Source: a marine gamma proteobacterium HTCC2089 (lineage in GTDB: Bacteria > Pseudomonadota > Gammaproteobacteria > Pseudomonadales > Azotimanducaceae). From it: 45,875 nucleotides of DNA. The notes under the pieces are model-generated. The model was not told where the DNA came from. It made no database searches and was given only the letters and a program-made list of their open reading frames with translations. A program made the translations under genes and the position numbers. Location: positions 1 through 45,875 of the forward strand of contig CAJJDH010000051.1 of assembly GCA_905182905.1 (NCBI GenBank), written 5' to 3'. This document shows, piece after piece, positions 25,126 to 33,888 of this stretch. Position 1 is the stretch's first letter, and the number at the start of each line of letters is the position of its first letter.

Positions 25126-26385
25126 TTATTGCCGATAGCTATCCAAAAAATCTTCTAGACGATTCATCGCTTCATGTAGATGGTCGACATGGGGCAAAAA
25201 TACAACCCTGAAATGATCTGGCTTTTTCCAGTTGAATCCAGTGCCTTGAACCAACAGCACTTTCTTAGCCAACAAAAAGTCTAAAACGAATTGTTCGTCA
25301 TCGACTATATTGAATTTTGCCGTATCGATTTTGGGGAACAAATACAGTGCACCCTTGGGTTTGACGCAGGTAATACCGTCGATCTCATTGAGTCTTTGCC
25401 ATGCGACATTTCTTTGTTCATACAGACGCCCGCCAACTTGGGTGAGCTCGTTAATGCTCTGGTAGCCGCCTAGCGCGGTTTGTATTGCATGTTGCGTTGG
25501 TACGTTAGAGCAAAGGCGCATTGAGGCTAAAATATCTAATCCATCAATATAGTCTTTGGCTCGTCCCTTATCTCCACTGACTACCATCCAACCAGTTCTA
25601 AAACCCGCAACTCGGTAAGACTTGGATAGGCCGCTGAAGGTCAGAAACAGTAAATCGTCTGCGAGTGAGGCCAGCGGAATGTACTCTTCCTGATCAAATA
25701 GTATTTTGTCGTAGATCTCATCGGCAAATACCACTAAATCATTCGCTCGTGCTATTTCAACAAGACTAAGAAGCATCTCACGTTGGTAAACAGCGCCTGT
25801 AGGATTGTTTGGGTTGATGATCACAATGCCGCGAGTATTCGGTGTTATTTTGCTAAGAATATCTTCAAGGTCAGGTTGCCATTGATCTTCTTCATCGCAT
25901 AGGTAGTGGACTGGAGTGCCACCGCAAAGATTTACTGCCGCGCTCCATAAGGGGAAATCTGGGCTGGGTACCAATATTTCATCACCATCATTGACCATGG
26001 CTTGCATGGACATAACAACCAACTCGGAAACGCCGTTACCAATGTAGATGTCTTCAACATCAACATCATCAATTTGAACTTGTTGGCAATACTGCATCAC
26101 GGCTTTGCGTGCTGAGAATAGTCCTTTGGATTCGCAATAGCCCTGCGAATTTGGAATGTTGCGCACGACATCACGAAGAATTTCTTCAGGCGCATTAAAG
26201 CCCCAAGGTGCTGGGTTGCCGATATTAAGCTTAAGTACGTTATTGCCCTCGGCTTCAAGCTTATCTGCGGCCTTTAAAATTGGCCCACGAATGTCATAGC
26301 AAACATCTTCAAGTTTGGTTGACTTGACGATAGGGCGCTTGCTCGATGTTGCGCTTTCAGTTTGTTCGGTAATCTCGGGGCTCAT
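25126..26385 (-). CDS. alaA: Alanine transaminase AlaA-type aminotransferase
   Basis: 419-residue class I/II PLP aminotransferase very like AlaA (YfbQ), which makes alanine from pyruvate and glutamate. Visible motifs are NIGNPAPWGF near 54-63, NPNNPTG (191-197), ADEIYDKILF (221-230) and the PLP lysine K255 in FSGLSKSYRVAGFRTGW. The N-terminal 20 residues are a Thr/Ser-rich extension. The protein ends in LEDFLDSYRQ, full length for the family. It is alone on the minus strand, convergent with mvaT and divergent from msrB. Confidence 0.9.
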   Translation of the reverse strand: MSPEITEQTESATSSKRPIVKSTKLEDVCYDIRGPILKAADKLEAEGNNVLKLNIGNPAPWGFNAPEEILRDVVRNIPNSQGYCESKGLFSARKAVMQYCQQVQIDDVDVEDIYIGNGVSELVVMSMQAMVNDGDEILVPSPDFPLWSAAVNLCGGTPVHYLCDEEDQWQPDLEDILSKITPNTRGIVIINPNNPTGAVYQREMLLSLVEIARANDLVVFADEIYDKILFDQEEYIPLASLADDLLFLTFSGLSKSYRVAGFRTGWMVVSGDKGRAKDYIDGLDILASMRLCSNVPTQHAIQTALGGYQSINELTQVGGRLYEQRNVAWQRLNEIDGITCVKPKGALYLFPKIDTAKFNIVDDEQFVLDFLLAKKVLLVQGTGFNWKKPDHFRVVFLPHVDHLHEAMNRLEDFLDSYRQ

Positions 26386-26490
26386 GTGCTTTTCCTATTA
26401 AGCTCAGTCAGTCAAAATGTCTTAAGAGGGCTAGTCTAAGGCGACTGCTATAGCTTAGCATCAACAAAGTCGAATATTTTGGAGAATCCG

Positions 26491-26907
26491 GTGACTGATA
26501 GTGAAAATATACATAAAGTGACTAAGACCGATGAGGAATGGCGCCAGATGCTGTCCGCTGAGGAATATCAGGTCACAAGACACGCCGGTACCGAAAGGCC
26601 GTTTACTGGCGTTTATTGGAACGAAGAGCGCGCTGGTAAGTATTTGTGTAAATGCTGTGACAGCGAATTATTTGATTCCGACACCAAATTTGATGCAGGC
26701 TGCGGGTGGCCAAGTTTTTACGCGCCATTGGAAAGTGATGCTGTAGTTAATATTGAGGATAATAGTTTAGGTATGCGGCGCATTGAGGTTTTGTGCGCTA
26801 AATGCGATGCGCACTTAGGCCATGTATTTCCTGACGGACCACAACCAACCGGCTTACGTTATTGTATGAATTCGGCTTCTCTGAACCTTCAGTTGAGTGA
26901 AAGCTGA
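26491..26907 (+). CDS. msrB: MsrB, peptide-methionine (R)-S-oxide reductase
   Basis: 138-residue MsrB that repairs methionine-R-sulfoxide in oxidised proteins. The zinc cysteines are C53/C56 in CKCC and C102/C105 in CAKC. The core motif GCGWPSFY (70-77) and GHVFPDGP are intact, and the catalytic cysteine is C125 in RYCMNSAS. The start is taken as GTG at 26491, with GGAGA 5-6 bases before it; a TTG 12 bases upstream overlaps that site and is unlikely. No signal peptide, so it is cytosolic. No msrA is next to it. Confidence 0.93.
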   Translation: MTDSENIHKVTKTDEEWRQMLSAEEYQVTRHAGTERPFTGVYWNEERAGKYLCKCCDSELFDSDTKFDAGCGWPSFYAPLESDAVVNIEDNSLGMRRIEVLCAKCDAHLGHVFPDGPQPTGLRYCMNSASLNLQLSES

Positions 26908-27070
26908 TTGATGCGCACTGCAGCGACTGGCGCAGGCTCAATACGAGGGGGTACATCGCCTTAGCTGCTGATTGAAGAAGTATCGAATGAAAAGTTGTGG
27001 GTAATAATTGCCGTGCAATATTATTGATTAGCGCTTATTAGTTGGCGCAAAAGCAAGGGAGAGGGAAAGT

Positions 27071-28600
27071 ATGAGTCCAGCAGAGATTGCCGCGGAAACT
27101 CCGCAAAAAATTGCCTACATTATGGCTGAGACGGGTGAGACCGTTACTTATGCAGAGCTTGAAAGCGCCGCTAATCAAGGCGCTCAGTTGTTACGCTCGC
27201 TCGGTTTGCAGCGCGGCGACCACATAGCCATTTTACTAGAAAATCACCCACGTTTTTTCCAAATTTGCTGGGCCGCGCAACGTGCTGGTATTTACTACAC
27301 GGCTATCAGCTGGCGCCTGCAGCAGCAAGAAGTCGAGTACATTGTGAATAACTGCGAGGCTAGAGTTTTCATTACTTCTATAGAGCGCAAAGAAGTAGTG
27401 CAGCCGCTGTTGGATAAAATGGTCTGCGTAGAAAAAAATTACATGTTGGATGGTGTGGTTGAAGGCTTTGAGTCTTGGGAAGAGGCCCTGGCGGGGATGC
27501 CGAGTAATGAGATTGCAGATCAGAGCGAAGGTGCACCCATGCTCTACTCGTCCGGTACCACGGGATACCCCAAGGGTGTTAAACGACCGCTGCCTGAGCA
27601 AGATTATGGTGTTGAGGTTGAGCCTAATCTATTGCGCGTACTTTATGGTGCAACGGATGACTCTATCTATTTGTCTCCCGCGCCGCTGTATCACGCTGCG
27701 CCACTGGCTTTCACTATGGGTTGTTTGCGCTCGGGTACAACGGTGGTTGTGATGGCACATTTTGAAGCTGAGTTCGCCCTTGAGTGCATTGAAAAATATC
27801 GTATTACCCACAGCCAGTGGGTGCCAACCATGTTTGTGCGCATGCTCAAACTGCCGGAAGAAGTGCGCCTGAAATATGATGTAAGCAGCGTACGCTGTGC
27901 TATTCACGCTGCGGCACCTTGCCCGATTCCGATCAAAGAAAAGATGATTGATTGGTGGGGTGAGGTTATTTACGAATACTACGCCGGTACGGAAGGTAAT
28001 GGTTTTGTGCAGCTTAATTCTCAGGAGTGGTTGGCGCATAAGGGGTCAGTAGGCAAGCCATTAACCTGCGAAATTCATATTTGTGATGAGCACGGGGTAG
28101 AAGTGCCAGTTGGGGAATCTGGTACCATTTATATGAGTGGCGGCGGTACCTTTGAGTATTACAAAGATGATAATAAAACTGCTGACTCGCGGCATGCTCA
28201 AGGTTGGTCGACGTTGGGCGATGTAGGTTACGTTGACGAAGACGGGTATCTATATTTAACCGATCGCAAGCATTTCATGATCATTTCTGGTGGCGTGAAT
28301 ATCTATCCTCAAGAAGCGGAAAATGTGCTGATTAACCACGACAAAGTGATGGATGTTGCCGTATTCGGCATTCCGAACCCTGACTTTGGTGAAGAAGTGA
28401 AAGGTGTTGTGCAGTTGGCTGATCCTAGTTTGGCCAGTCCAATGCTAGAAGTTGAGCTGATGGACTATTGTCGTGAACACCTTTCGAGCATCAAGTGCCC
28501 AAGGTCTATCGATTTTAGAGATGAGTTGCCACGTCACCCTACGGGTAAGCTATATAAGCGTTTGCTTAAAGATGAGTATTGGGAGAAGGCAGGGTCTTAG
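27071..28600 (+). CDS. Acyl-CoA synthetase (AMP-forming)
   Basis: 509-residue member of the ANL superfamily that activates a carboxylic acid to an acyl-AMP and then acyl-CoA. The phosphate-binding loop YSSGTTGYPKGVK (159-171), the YYAGTEG motif near 320, the STLGDVGYVDEDGYLYLTDR hinge and PTGKLYKRLL with the catalytic lysine at the C-terminus are all present. Acyl specificity cannot be deduced; medium- or long-chain fatty acids are the commonest for this type. A GGGAGAGGG tract precedes the ATG. It is a single gene ending at a hairpin. The enoyl-CoA hydratase nearby is on the other strand. Confidence 0.88.
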   Translation: MSPAEIAAETPQKIAYIMAETGETVTYAELESAANQGAQLLRSLGLQRGDHIAILLENHPRFFQICWAAQRAGIYYTAISWRLQQQEVEYIVNNCEARVFITSIERKEVVQPLLDKMVCVEKNYMLDGVVEGFESWEEALAGMPSNEIADQSEGAPMLYSSGTTGYPKGVKRPLPEQDYGVEVEPNLLRVLYGATDDSIYLSPAPLYHAAPLAFTMGCLRSGTTVVVMAHFEAEFALECIEKYRITHSQWVPTMFVRMLKLPEEVRLKYDVSSVRCAIHAAAPCPIPIKEKMIDWWGEVIYEYYAGTEGNGFVQLNSQEWLAHKGSVGKPLTCEIHICDEHGVEVPVGESGTIYMSGGGTFEYYKDDNKTADSRHAQGWSTLGDVGYVDEDGYLYLTDRKHFMIISGGVNIYPQEAENVLINHDKVMDVAVFGIPNPDFGEEVKGVVQLADPSLASPMLEVELMDYCREHLSSIKCPRSIDFRDELPRHPTGKLYKRLLKDEYWEKAGS

Positions 28601-28637
28601 CGCACTGTTAAACAGGCGTTTGCAGCTCTTAGTTGCC

Positions 28638-28658
28638 GCCCAGTGCCTAACACTGGGC
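28638..28658. terminator. Bidirectional terminator-like hairpin
   Basis: Perfect inverted repeat GCCCAGTG (28638-28645), loop CCTAA, CACTGGGC (28651-28658) lying between the convergent acyl-CoA synthetase and PABS genes. The 8-bp GC-rich stem fits a terminator serving both strands, but no T-run follows on either side, so termination may be weak or factor-assisted. Confidence 0.6.
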
Positions 28659-28666
28659 AGGTGCAG

Positions 28667-29650
28667 TTACTGGTTTCTCAGCAGGTTCGCTGGTGAGTAC
28701 TGGTCAGTAAGCGAGCGTTTGTTCTCGTCCCAGTCCGCGGGCGCACCGATGCGTTTGTAAATGTCTCTAGCCAGCCGTTTGATGGGCACGGAATAGGGCT
28801 CAAGTACGGGGGCTAATTTTTTAGCCTGAGCGTTGATAGCTTGCTTGGATATCGAATTGCGTTGCTCCGAACTGATTGCACCCTCGGGAACAATAATAAT
28901 TCGGTTGCCTGTATCACGGCCCTTGAGGTTAATGAATTTGCCGAATACGTCAGCATATGTGTTGGATTCGTGGTCATAGAGTACGCTTGATGCAAACGTA
29001 TTTGCGATAACAACGCCCTGAGCGGTGAGTAAACTTTGTACCTCGGTCAAAAACTCACGGGTCATCAGGTGCTCGGGAATATAGTCACCGTTAAACGCAT
29101 CCAAAATGATGAAGTCGAATTTTTCTTTTTTTAGGTTTGCGCGCTTGGCAAATACTCGCGCATCTTGCTGCACAATCTTGTTGTTGGCACTTTCTTGAAA
29201 GTTGAAAAAACGTTTCGCCACATCGACTACAGCGCCATCTATTTCAACTGTCTGAATTTTCGCTTGAGGGAAAAGTTCGTTTAAAGCCATTGGGAGGGTG
29301 CCACCACCAAGGCCAACGATCATAATATTCTTAGGGTTCGGGTTGAACAAAAGCCCAGCCATGACCATGCGCGTATAAGAAAACACCATACGCTTGGGAT
29401 TCTTGACGTCCATGCAGCTCTGGCTGCTGTCTGCTCTTTTGAGGGTGAAGTTTAAGCACAACAGACCTCGACTTTGTTGGACCAAAATACTTGTGTAGAG
29501 CGAACGCTCTTCGTGGATTATGGTTTTTCCTACTGCGGTAGCAGGTACTACTAGGGCGCTAAAAGATATCAACACCCAAATAGGTTTCAGCAGCTTGCCA
29601 ACAAGGGTAATCACTTTTTTTTTTTTTGTTGTGGTGTTTAAGCTATGCAT
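28667..29650 (-). CDS. Spermidine-synthase-like (PABS-domain) protein with membrane or signal segment
   Basis: 327-residue protein starting MHSLNTTT and four lysines. A hydrophobic stretch (VLISFSALVVPATAV, about 25-39) is a signal or anchor, so the enzyme part may be periplasmic. The rest resembles the PABS Rossmann domain: IMIVGLGGGTLPMAL, VEIDGAVVDVAKRFF, QDARVFAKR and LDAFNGDYIPEHLMT. In many bacteria this domain is the C-terminal half of one fused membrane protein; here the membrane half is a separate gene upstream. True polyamine synthase activity is uncertain. AAGAGAAG lies before the ATG. A 13-base A-run (minus strand) falls at codons 8-12. Confidence 0.78.
   Translation of the reverse strand: MHSLNTTTKKKKVITLVGKLLKPIWVLISFSALVVPATAVGKTIIHEERSLYTSILVQQSRGLLCLNFTLKRADSSQSCMDVKNPKRMVFSYTRMVMAGLLFNPNPKNIMIVGLGGGTLPMALNELFPQAKIQTVEIDGAVVDVAKRFFNFQESANNKIVQQDARVFAKRANLKKEKFDFIILDAFNGDYIPEHLMTREFLTEVQSLLTAQGVVIANTFASSVLYDHESNTYADVFGKFINLKGRDTGNRIIIVPEGAISSEQRNSISKQAINAQAKKLAPVLEPYSVPIKRLARDIYKRIGAPADWDENKRSLTDQYSPANLLRNQ
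29615..29627. repeat. 13-base homopolymer within the start of the PABS gene
   Basis: Thirteen consecutive T on the plus strand (A on the coding strand), encoding the end of codon 8 and four Lys codons 8-9 codons after the ATG. A change of one base here would shift the frame and abolish the protein, so it is a possible slippage site. Confidence 0.9.
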
Positions 29651-29691
29651 GAGACTTCTCTTAGTAGAACGTTTGAAGGGGGATATGTTGA

Positions 29692-30312
29692 TCACTCTGC
29701 GGTCGATGTGTTTGCGCTCTGCGCTTGTTGACCTGGCGCCAAGAACCAAGCCAGAAGAGCAATGCCAAGCAGGATCAGCGTCAGAATCGTAATGATGCTG
29801 TCCACCTCGAACCACAAGACTAGATAGAAAGAAGTCATCAACGTGCCTATGGCGCTGCCTAGGGTTGAGGTGAAGTAAAGGGCGCCCGCTACTTTGCCAC
29901 TTTCCTCAACATTGTCGACTAAGAGCCTGACCGAATAGGGAGAAATCATGCCCAAGATAATGGTGGGAATCATAAAGAGAAATGCCGCGGTGGTCAGGGA
30001 GCCGTAGCGAGGATCTTCAATATGTAAAAAGATAAATTCCATGACAGGCTGTGCGTATAAAATCATCGGATAAAGAAAGATTGCGCTTGCAGCGAAGATA
30101 CCAGCGAACTTTCTAGGCGTTGGGTTTTTCACCGACAAACGCCCACCCAGTAGGTAGCCTATGGCTAAGGACAGCATGAAAATGGTGATAATGCTGCCCC
30201 AGACATAAACGCCGCTGCCGAAATAAGGCGCGAGGATACGTCCACCAAGCAACTCAAAAGACATGATGATAAAGCCGCCGCAAAAGGCCAGCAAATGGAT
30301 GATTAGAATCAT
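29692..30312 (-). CDS. Polytopic membrane protein, membrane half of a fused spermidine-synthase-like family
   Basis: 206-residue protein with about six to seven hydrophobic helices (for example IHLLAFCGGFIIMSFELLGGR, GSIITIFMLSLAIGYLLGGR, FLFMIPTIILGMISPYSVRLL, IITILTLILLGIALLAWFL). The opening GGFIIMSFELLGGRILAPYFGSGVYVWGS is typical of the N-terminal region of membrane proteins annotated as fused MFS/spermidine synthase. Here the gene ends after the helices, and the catalytic-like domain follows as a separate gene 41 bases downstream. Function is unknown; the pair probably works as one unit. Confidence 0.78.
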   Translation of the reverse strand: MILIIHLLAFCGGFIIMSFELLGGRILAPYFGSGVYVWGSIITIFMLSLAIGYLLGGRLSVKNPTPRKFAGIFAASAIFLYPMILYAQPVMEFIFLHIEDPRYGSLTTAAFLFMIPTIILGMISPYSVRLLVDNVEESGKVAGALYFTSTLGSAIGTLMTSFYLVLWFEVDSIITILTLILLGIALLAWFLAPGQQAQSANTSTAE

Positions 30313-30371
30313 TTTTTAATTATGCCTCTGCATAGAGAAATGGGGCGAGATTACTAGCAAGCGGTAGCAGT

Positions 30372-30767
30372 TTAGCGACGCTCTACATCTTCAGTGGCTG
30401 CGCCGCTGTCTTTCCAGCCTCTATAGCCATCGCCAATATGACATACACGCTCCAGCCCCATGTCTTGTACAGCCTTAGTAGCAAGCGCTGAACGCCAACC
30501 GCTTTGACAATAAAAAATAATCCGCTTGCCTGAAGCAAAAGCTTCTTTGTGATAGGGCGAAGTTGGGTCTACCCAAAATTCCAGCATGCCCCTTGGTGCG
30601 TGCAAAGCGTTGGGTATTTTACCTTCGCGTTCCAACTCGCGGGGGTCTCGAAGATCGACAAACATGGCGTCGTCGTCTTCAAGAAAATTTTCTGCTTCCT
30701 CTATCTCGAGTGTCTCGACTTCTGCTAAGGCGTTATCTATTAACTGTCTGTGAGAAACTTTAAGCAT
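30372..30767 (-). CDS. Rhodanese-like sulfurtransferase
   Basis: 131-residue single-domain rhodanese. The active-site loop CQSGWRSA begins at C87 in FYCQSGWRS, and the domain shows VDLRDPRE and GYRGWKDSG, typical of the fold. The loop CxSGxRS fits single-domain sulfurtransferases that carry a persulfide; the physiological acceptor is unknown. It lies 59 bases upstream of the membrane/PABS pair on the same strand and may be co-transcribed. No signal peptide. Confidence 0.88.
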   Translation of the reverse strand: MLKVSHRQLIDNALAEVETLEIEEAENFLEDDDAMFVDLRDPRELEREGKIPNALHAPRGMLEFWVDPTSPYHKEAFASGKRIIFYCQSGWRSALATKAVQDMGLERVCHIGDGYRGWKDSGAATEDVERR

Positions 30768-30959
30768 GCTTTTACCTTCATAATTGTTTGGCTGAATCCA
30801 CTTTAAGAGTGGGCTGCGGTGTTAACAGAGTGTGAGGGGATTCTAAGGCAACGGCTAAGAATATGCCCACAACTGTGACTAGTTAAATTTGCGCATGAGG
30901 CTGGCGAAGTCTCGCTCAGCCTGCACTTAATAAGACTTTTTTGGTGTTGGTTATTTCAA

Positions 30960-31730
30960 CTACTTACCTTGCCAATTAGGTGCGCGCTTCTCAGAGAACG
31001 CTTTAGGACCCTCGATGAAATCTTGGCTGCCAACCATCTTTTTAACTGACTCGTACTTTCCTTCCATGGCATCTTGTAGTGAGGCACTGTCTAGGCTCTT
31101 GTAAACGACGTCCTTGCTAGCGCGAATAGACAATGGGGCGCATTCACAAATCAGCTTAGCCCAGCGCATGGCTGCATCCATTAGTTCGTCGTGGGGCACC
31201 ACTTCATTAACAAAGCCCAATTGCTGTCCTTCTTCAGGGCTAACATGGCGGCCAGTCAAAATCATGCCTAGCGCTCGCTTAGGACCAATTTGACGGGGTA
31301 GGCGGTTGAGGCCACCGGCCAATGCTGCAAGGCCTACTTTGGGTTCTGGTAAGGCGAACTTAGCATTTTCGGAAGCAATAATTAGATCGCAGGCTAGGGC
31401 AATTTCAAAGCCGCCACCCATTGCCACACCGTTGACGGCCGCAATAACTGGCTTGGTCATATTGAAGCGCGAGGTTAGCCCGCCGAACCCATGAGGTACG
31501 GGTACACGTTCGCCACCTTCAGCTTGGTGACGTAGGTCGTTACCAGCACTGAAGCCGCGACCTTCGCCAGTGATAATGGCAACCCAAAGGTCGTCATCTG
31601 CGGCAAAGTCGTCAAATACCTGACCTAGTTCCGCGTTTGCTAGGGTGTGTAGGGCATTCAGTCTATCTGGACGGTTAATCCGGACTGTCATTATGTGATC
31701 GGCTTTTTCTACGATTGAATATTCGCCCAT
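30960..31730 (-). CDS. Enoyl-CoA hydratase/isomerase family protein
   Basis: 256-residue crotonase-fold protein. The oxyanion-hole motifs are RGFSAGNDL (58-66) and NGVAMGGGFEIALACD (100-115). A glutamate in ALPEPKVGLAA (E129) occupies the usual second catalytic position; the first catalytic residue region GGGFE (105-109) differs little from carnitinyl-CoA dehydratase-like members. Substrate is not predictable. It would act on CoA thioesters in the cytosol. It lies 46 bases downstream of the histidine phosphatase gene on the same strand and 192 bases upstream of the rhodanese gene. Confidence 0.88.
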   Translation of the reverse strand: MGEYSIVEKADHIMTVRINRPDRLNALHTLANAELGQVFDDFAADDDLWVAIITGEGRGFSAGNDLRHQAEGGERVPVPHGFGGLTSRFNMTKPVIAAVNGVAMGGGFEIALACDLIIASENAKFALPEPKVGLAALAGGLNRLPRQIGPKRALGMILTGRHVSPEEGQQLGFVNEVVPHDELMDAAMRWAKLICECAPLSIRASKDVVYKSLDSASLQDAMEGKYESVKKMVGSQDFIEGPKAFSEKRAPNWQGK

Positions 31731-31776
31731 GTTGCTCTCCTAATTTTTTCGGTATTTGAATCTGCTGTCAGGGACT

Positions 31777-32391
31777 TTAACCGAACAGCGACTGGTGTGA
31801 ACAGTTGTTAAATTGTTCCAAGCTTGGATTGTCGCCCAAGCGAATCTCGGTGATGCTGCAATTGTCGAATCGATATTGCATCCAAGCCCGTGGGTCTTGG
31901 TGCAGAAGCTGGCCTAATGCTACAGCCATTGCGGCGCCGTGGCTGACTACCAATACTGTCTCATGCGCACTGTGGTTATCGGCGATTTCCAGTAAGCTTG
32001 TTTCCATGCGCTTGGCTACAGTGCCCAGACTTTCGCCTTGGGGTGGTGCCCAGTCTAAGTCTTCATTAAATCGCTCAATCAAGCGGTGCTCTGCATTGAG
32101 CTTGGTGAATTCCATGTCTTCCCATTCACCAACGGACATTTCCGCTAAACCGTCAATGATCTTAGTGGTGCCTGCATAGTCTTTGGAGGCTAATCTTGCG
32201 GTGTGCTGACAGCGCTGTAATGGACTGGTGTATACAGCGTCCAAAGACACTGTCTTTGCCAGGAAACGGCCGGTTAGAAACGCTTGCCAGCGTCCTTTGA
32301 TAGTCAGCGGTGTGTCGGTAGATCCGTGCCATCGCCCTTGCTTATTCGCAAGAATTTGGCCATGTCGTACCAGCAATATTCTTGGGCTCAT
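31777..32391 (-). CDS. Histidine phosphatase superfamily protein
   Basis: 204-residue cofactor-independent phosphoglycerate-mutase-like phosphatase. The signature LVRHG (R9, H10, G11) carries the phosphohistidine, later residues include YTSPLQRCQHTA, GLAEMSVGEWE (the acidic E-G-W-E patch) and VVSHGAAM with the second catalytic His. The substrate could be a sugar phosphate or alpha-ribazole phosphate, with no local cobalamin genes to favour the latter. It begins 4 bases after the symporter stop codon, suggesting a two-gene operon. Confidence 0.85.
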   Translation of the reverse strand: MSPRILLVRHGQILANKQGRWHGSTDTPLTIKGRWQAFLTGRFLAKTVSLDAVYTSPLQRCQHTARLASKDYAGTTKIIDGLAEMSVGEWEDMEFTKLNAEHRLIERFNEDLDWAPPQGESLGTVAKRMETSLLEIADNHSAHETVLVVSHGAAMAVALGQLLHQDPRAWMQYRFDNCSITEIRLGDNPSLEQFNNCSHQSLFG

Positions 32392-32395
32392 ACTA

Positions 32396-33634
32396 TTATC
32401 CTTGGGTAAGGCGCTTGGCGACTAAACAGCCGACTAGATCACCTTCAACATTCACCGCTGTTCTAAAAGTATCTAGCGGGCGTTCAATTAGCAGCAGCAA
32501 GCCGATGGCCTCTAATGGGATGCCAACGGCTAGCATCACCATTTGCATGCCAGCCATAGAGCCGGATGGAATGCCCGGCGCGCCGACGGAAGAGAGCATG
32601 GCCACCAAAAATACTGCGATAATCGCAGTCGCTGTAAGATCAATACCGAACATGTAAGCGAGAAATACTGCGGCAATACCCTCAAACAGGGCTGTGCCAT
32701 CCATGTTCGCGGTTGCGCCAAGGGGTAGAACGAATGCGCATTTTGCTCTCTCCACTCCAAGCTTTGATTCTGCAGTGGTCATGGACAGTGGCAGTGTTGC
32801 AGCACTGGAAGAAGTAGATAGGGCGGTTATAAGTGGTTGTGCGACTGCGGCAAAAAATTTCCATGGTGAGAGGCCTGCCGCCCACCAAGCAATAGCAGGT
32901 AGTACTATCAAGCCATGGAATAGCGTTGCTCCAAATACCACTCCTGCGAGTTGAGCCAGCGCAGTAACAGTAGAGAAATCAATTTGTCCTGCCAATTGGT
33001 ACGAGATAGCGAATAACCCCAGTGGAAGCATGGTCAGTACCCAACCGGCGAGACGATAAGTGGCTTGAGCCAAGTCTGAGAATATTTGGCTGATGGGTGA
33101 ATCTTCTTTAATTGTTAGGGCCAACGCTAAACCAAATAGGATCGCGCCCACCAGAATGCCGAGTACGTTCATTTCCGCCATGGCTTTGAAAGGGTTCACC
33201 AACATGGCTTTGAGTAAGTTGTTCAATAGAGCCGTAATAGAACCATCGCCCGGATTGATGAGCCTCGCAGATTCAGGCGTCACACCGGCAAAGGCCATTG
33301 GGTCGTCGACCAATGGAGGGAATTGGGTCCATGGGTGAAAGAAAAACACCACGACCAAGCCTATGCAAATAGCGATGCAAGTGGTGGTGAAGTAATAACC
33401 CAGTGTAACTGCGCCCAGCCGGCCCATATTGCTGGTATTGCGCAGTTCTAAAACACCTGCCACCAAGGAAAAGAAAATCAGCGGGGCGATGATCATTTTC
33501 AATGCGGCGAAGAACGCAGTGCGCACCAGTTCAGTTCCTGTATCTAACCAAATCAGTTCTGGCAGGAGCGTGGCGCAAAGCCAGCCAAGGAGTGCAGAAG
33601 CAATAATGATTGGGGCAAACCAACGTGAATTCAT
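32396..33634 (-). CDS. Dicarboxylate/amino-acid:cation symporter (DAACS family)
   Basis: 412-residue inner-membrane transporter of the GltP/GltT type. It takes up glutamate, aspartate or C4-dicarboxylates with Na+ or H+. The first re-entrant loop STSSSAATLP (serine-rich motif) and the NMDGTALFEG motif of helix 7, with the second re-entrant hairpin SSVGAPGIPSG, are all intact. At least eight hydrophobic segments are visible. Exact substrate and ion cannot be read with certainty. It is the first gene of a run toward the histidine phosphatase and is divergent from apbE. Confidence 0.9.
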   Translation of the reverse strand: MNSRWFAPIIIASALLGWLCATLLPELIWLDTGTELVRTAFFAALKMIIAPLIFFSLVAGVLELRNTSNMGRLGAVTLGYYFTTTCIAICIGLVVVFFFHPWTQFPPLVDDPMAFAGVTPESARLINPGDGSITALLNNLLKAMLVNPFKAMAEMNVLGILVGAILFGLALALTIKEDSPISQIFSDLAQATYRLAGWVLTMLPLGLFAISYQLAGQIDFSTVTALAQLAGVVFGATLFHGLIVLPAIAWWAAGLSPWKFFAAVAQPLITALSTSSSAATLPLSMTTAESKLGVERAKCAFVLPLGATANMDGTALFEGIAAVFLAYMFGIDLTATAIIAVFLVAMLSSVGAPGIPSGSMAGMQMVMLAVGIPLEAIGLLLLIERPLDTFRTAVNVEGDLVGCLVAKRLTQG

Positions 33635-33888
33635 GACCGGTACATCCTTAATCTGTGCTACTTAATCTATGCCGGTGGCTGTGAAGCTTTTGAGCCTAGG
33701 TATTAGTAGCCAGCGAACTTGTCTTTGCGTAGATAATCAGCAGATAGAATCTGCTATCCTTATTTCTTCATTCTCGCCTAGTTGGCGGTAAAATTTTCAA
33801 CCCCTATTGTGCTTAGACTAGTGGTTATGTGCCAGCCCATTTGCGCGCAGATTTGTTTGGTTGTCTAAAATGGCATTGGCCCAAGGAT

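Noticed and set aside
32536-32888. Overlapping ORFs within the symporter gene
   Set aside because: Shadows of the symporter reading frame with unlikely amino-acid make-up.
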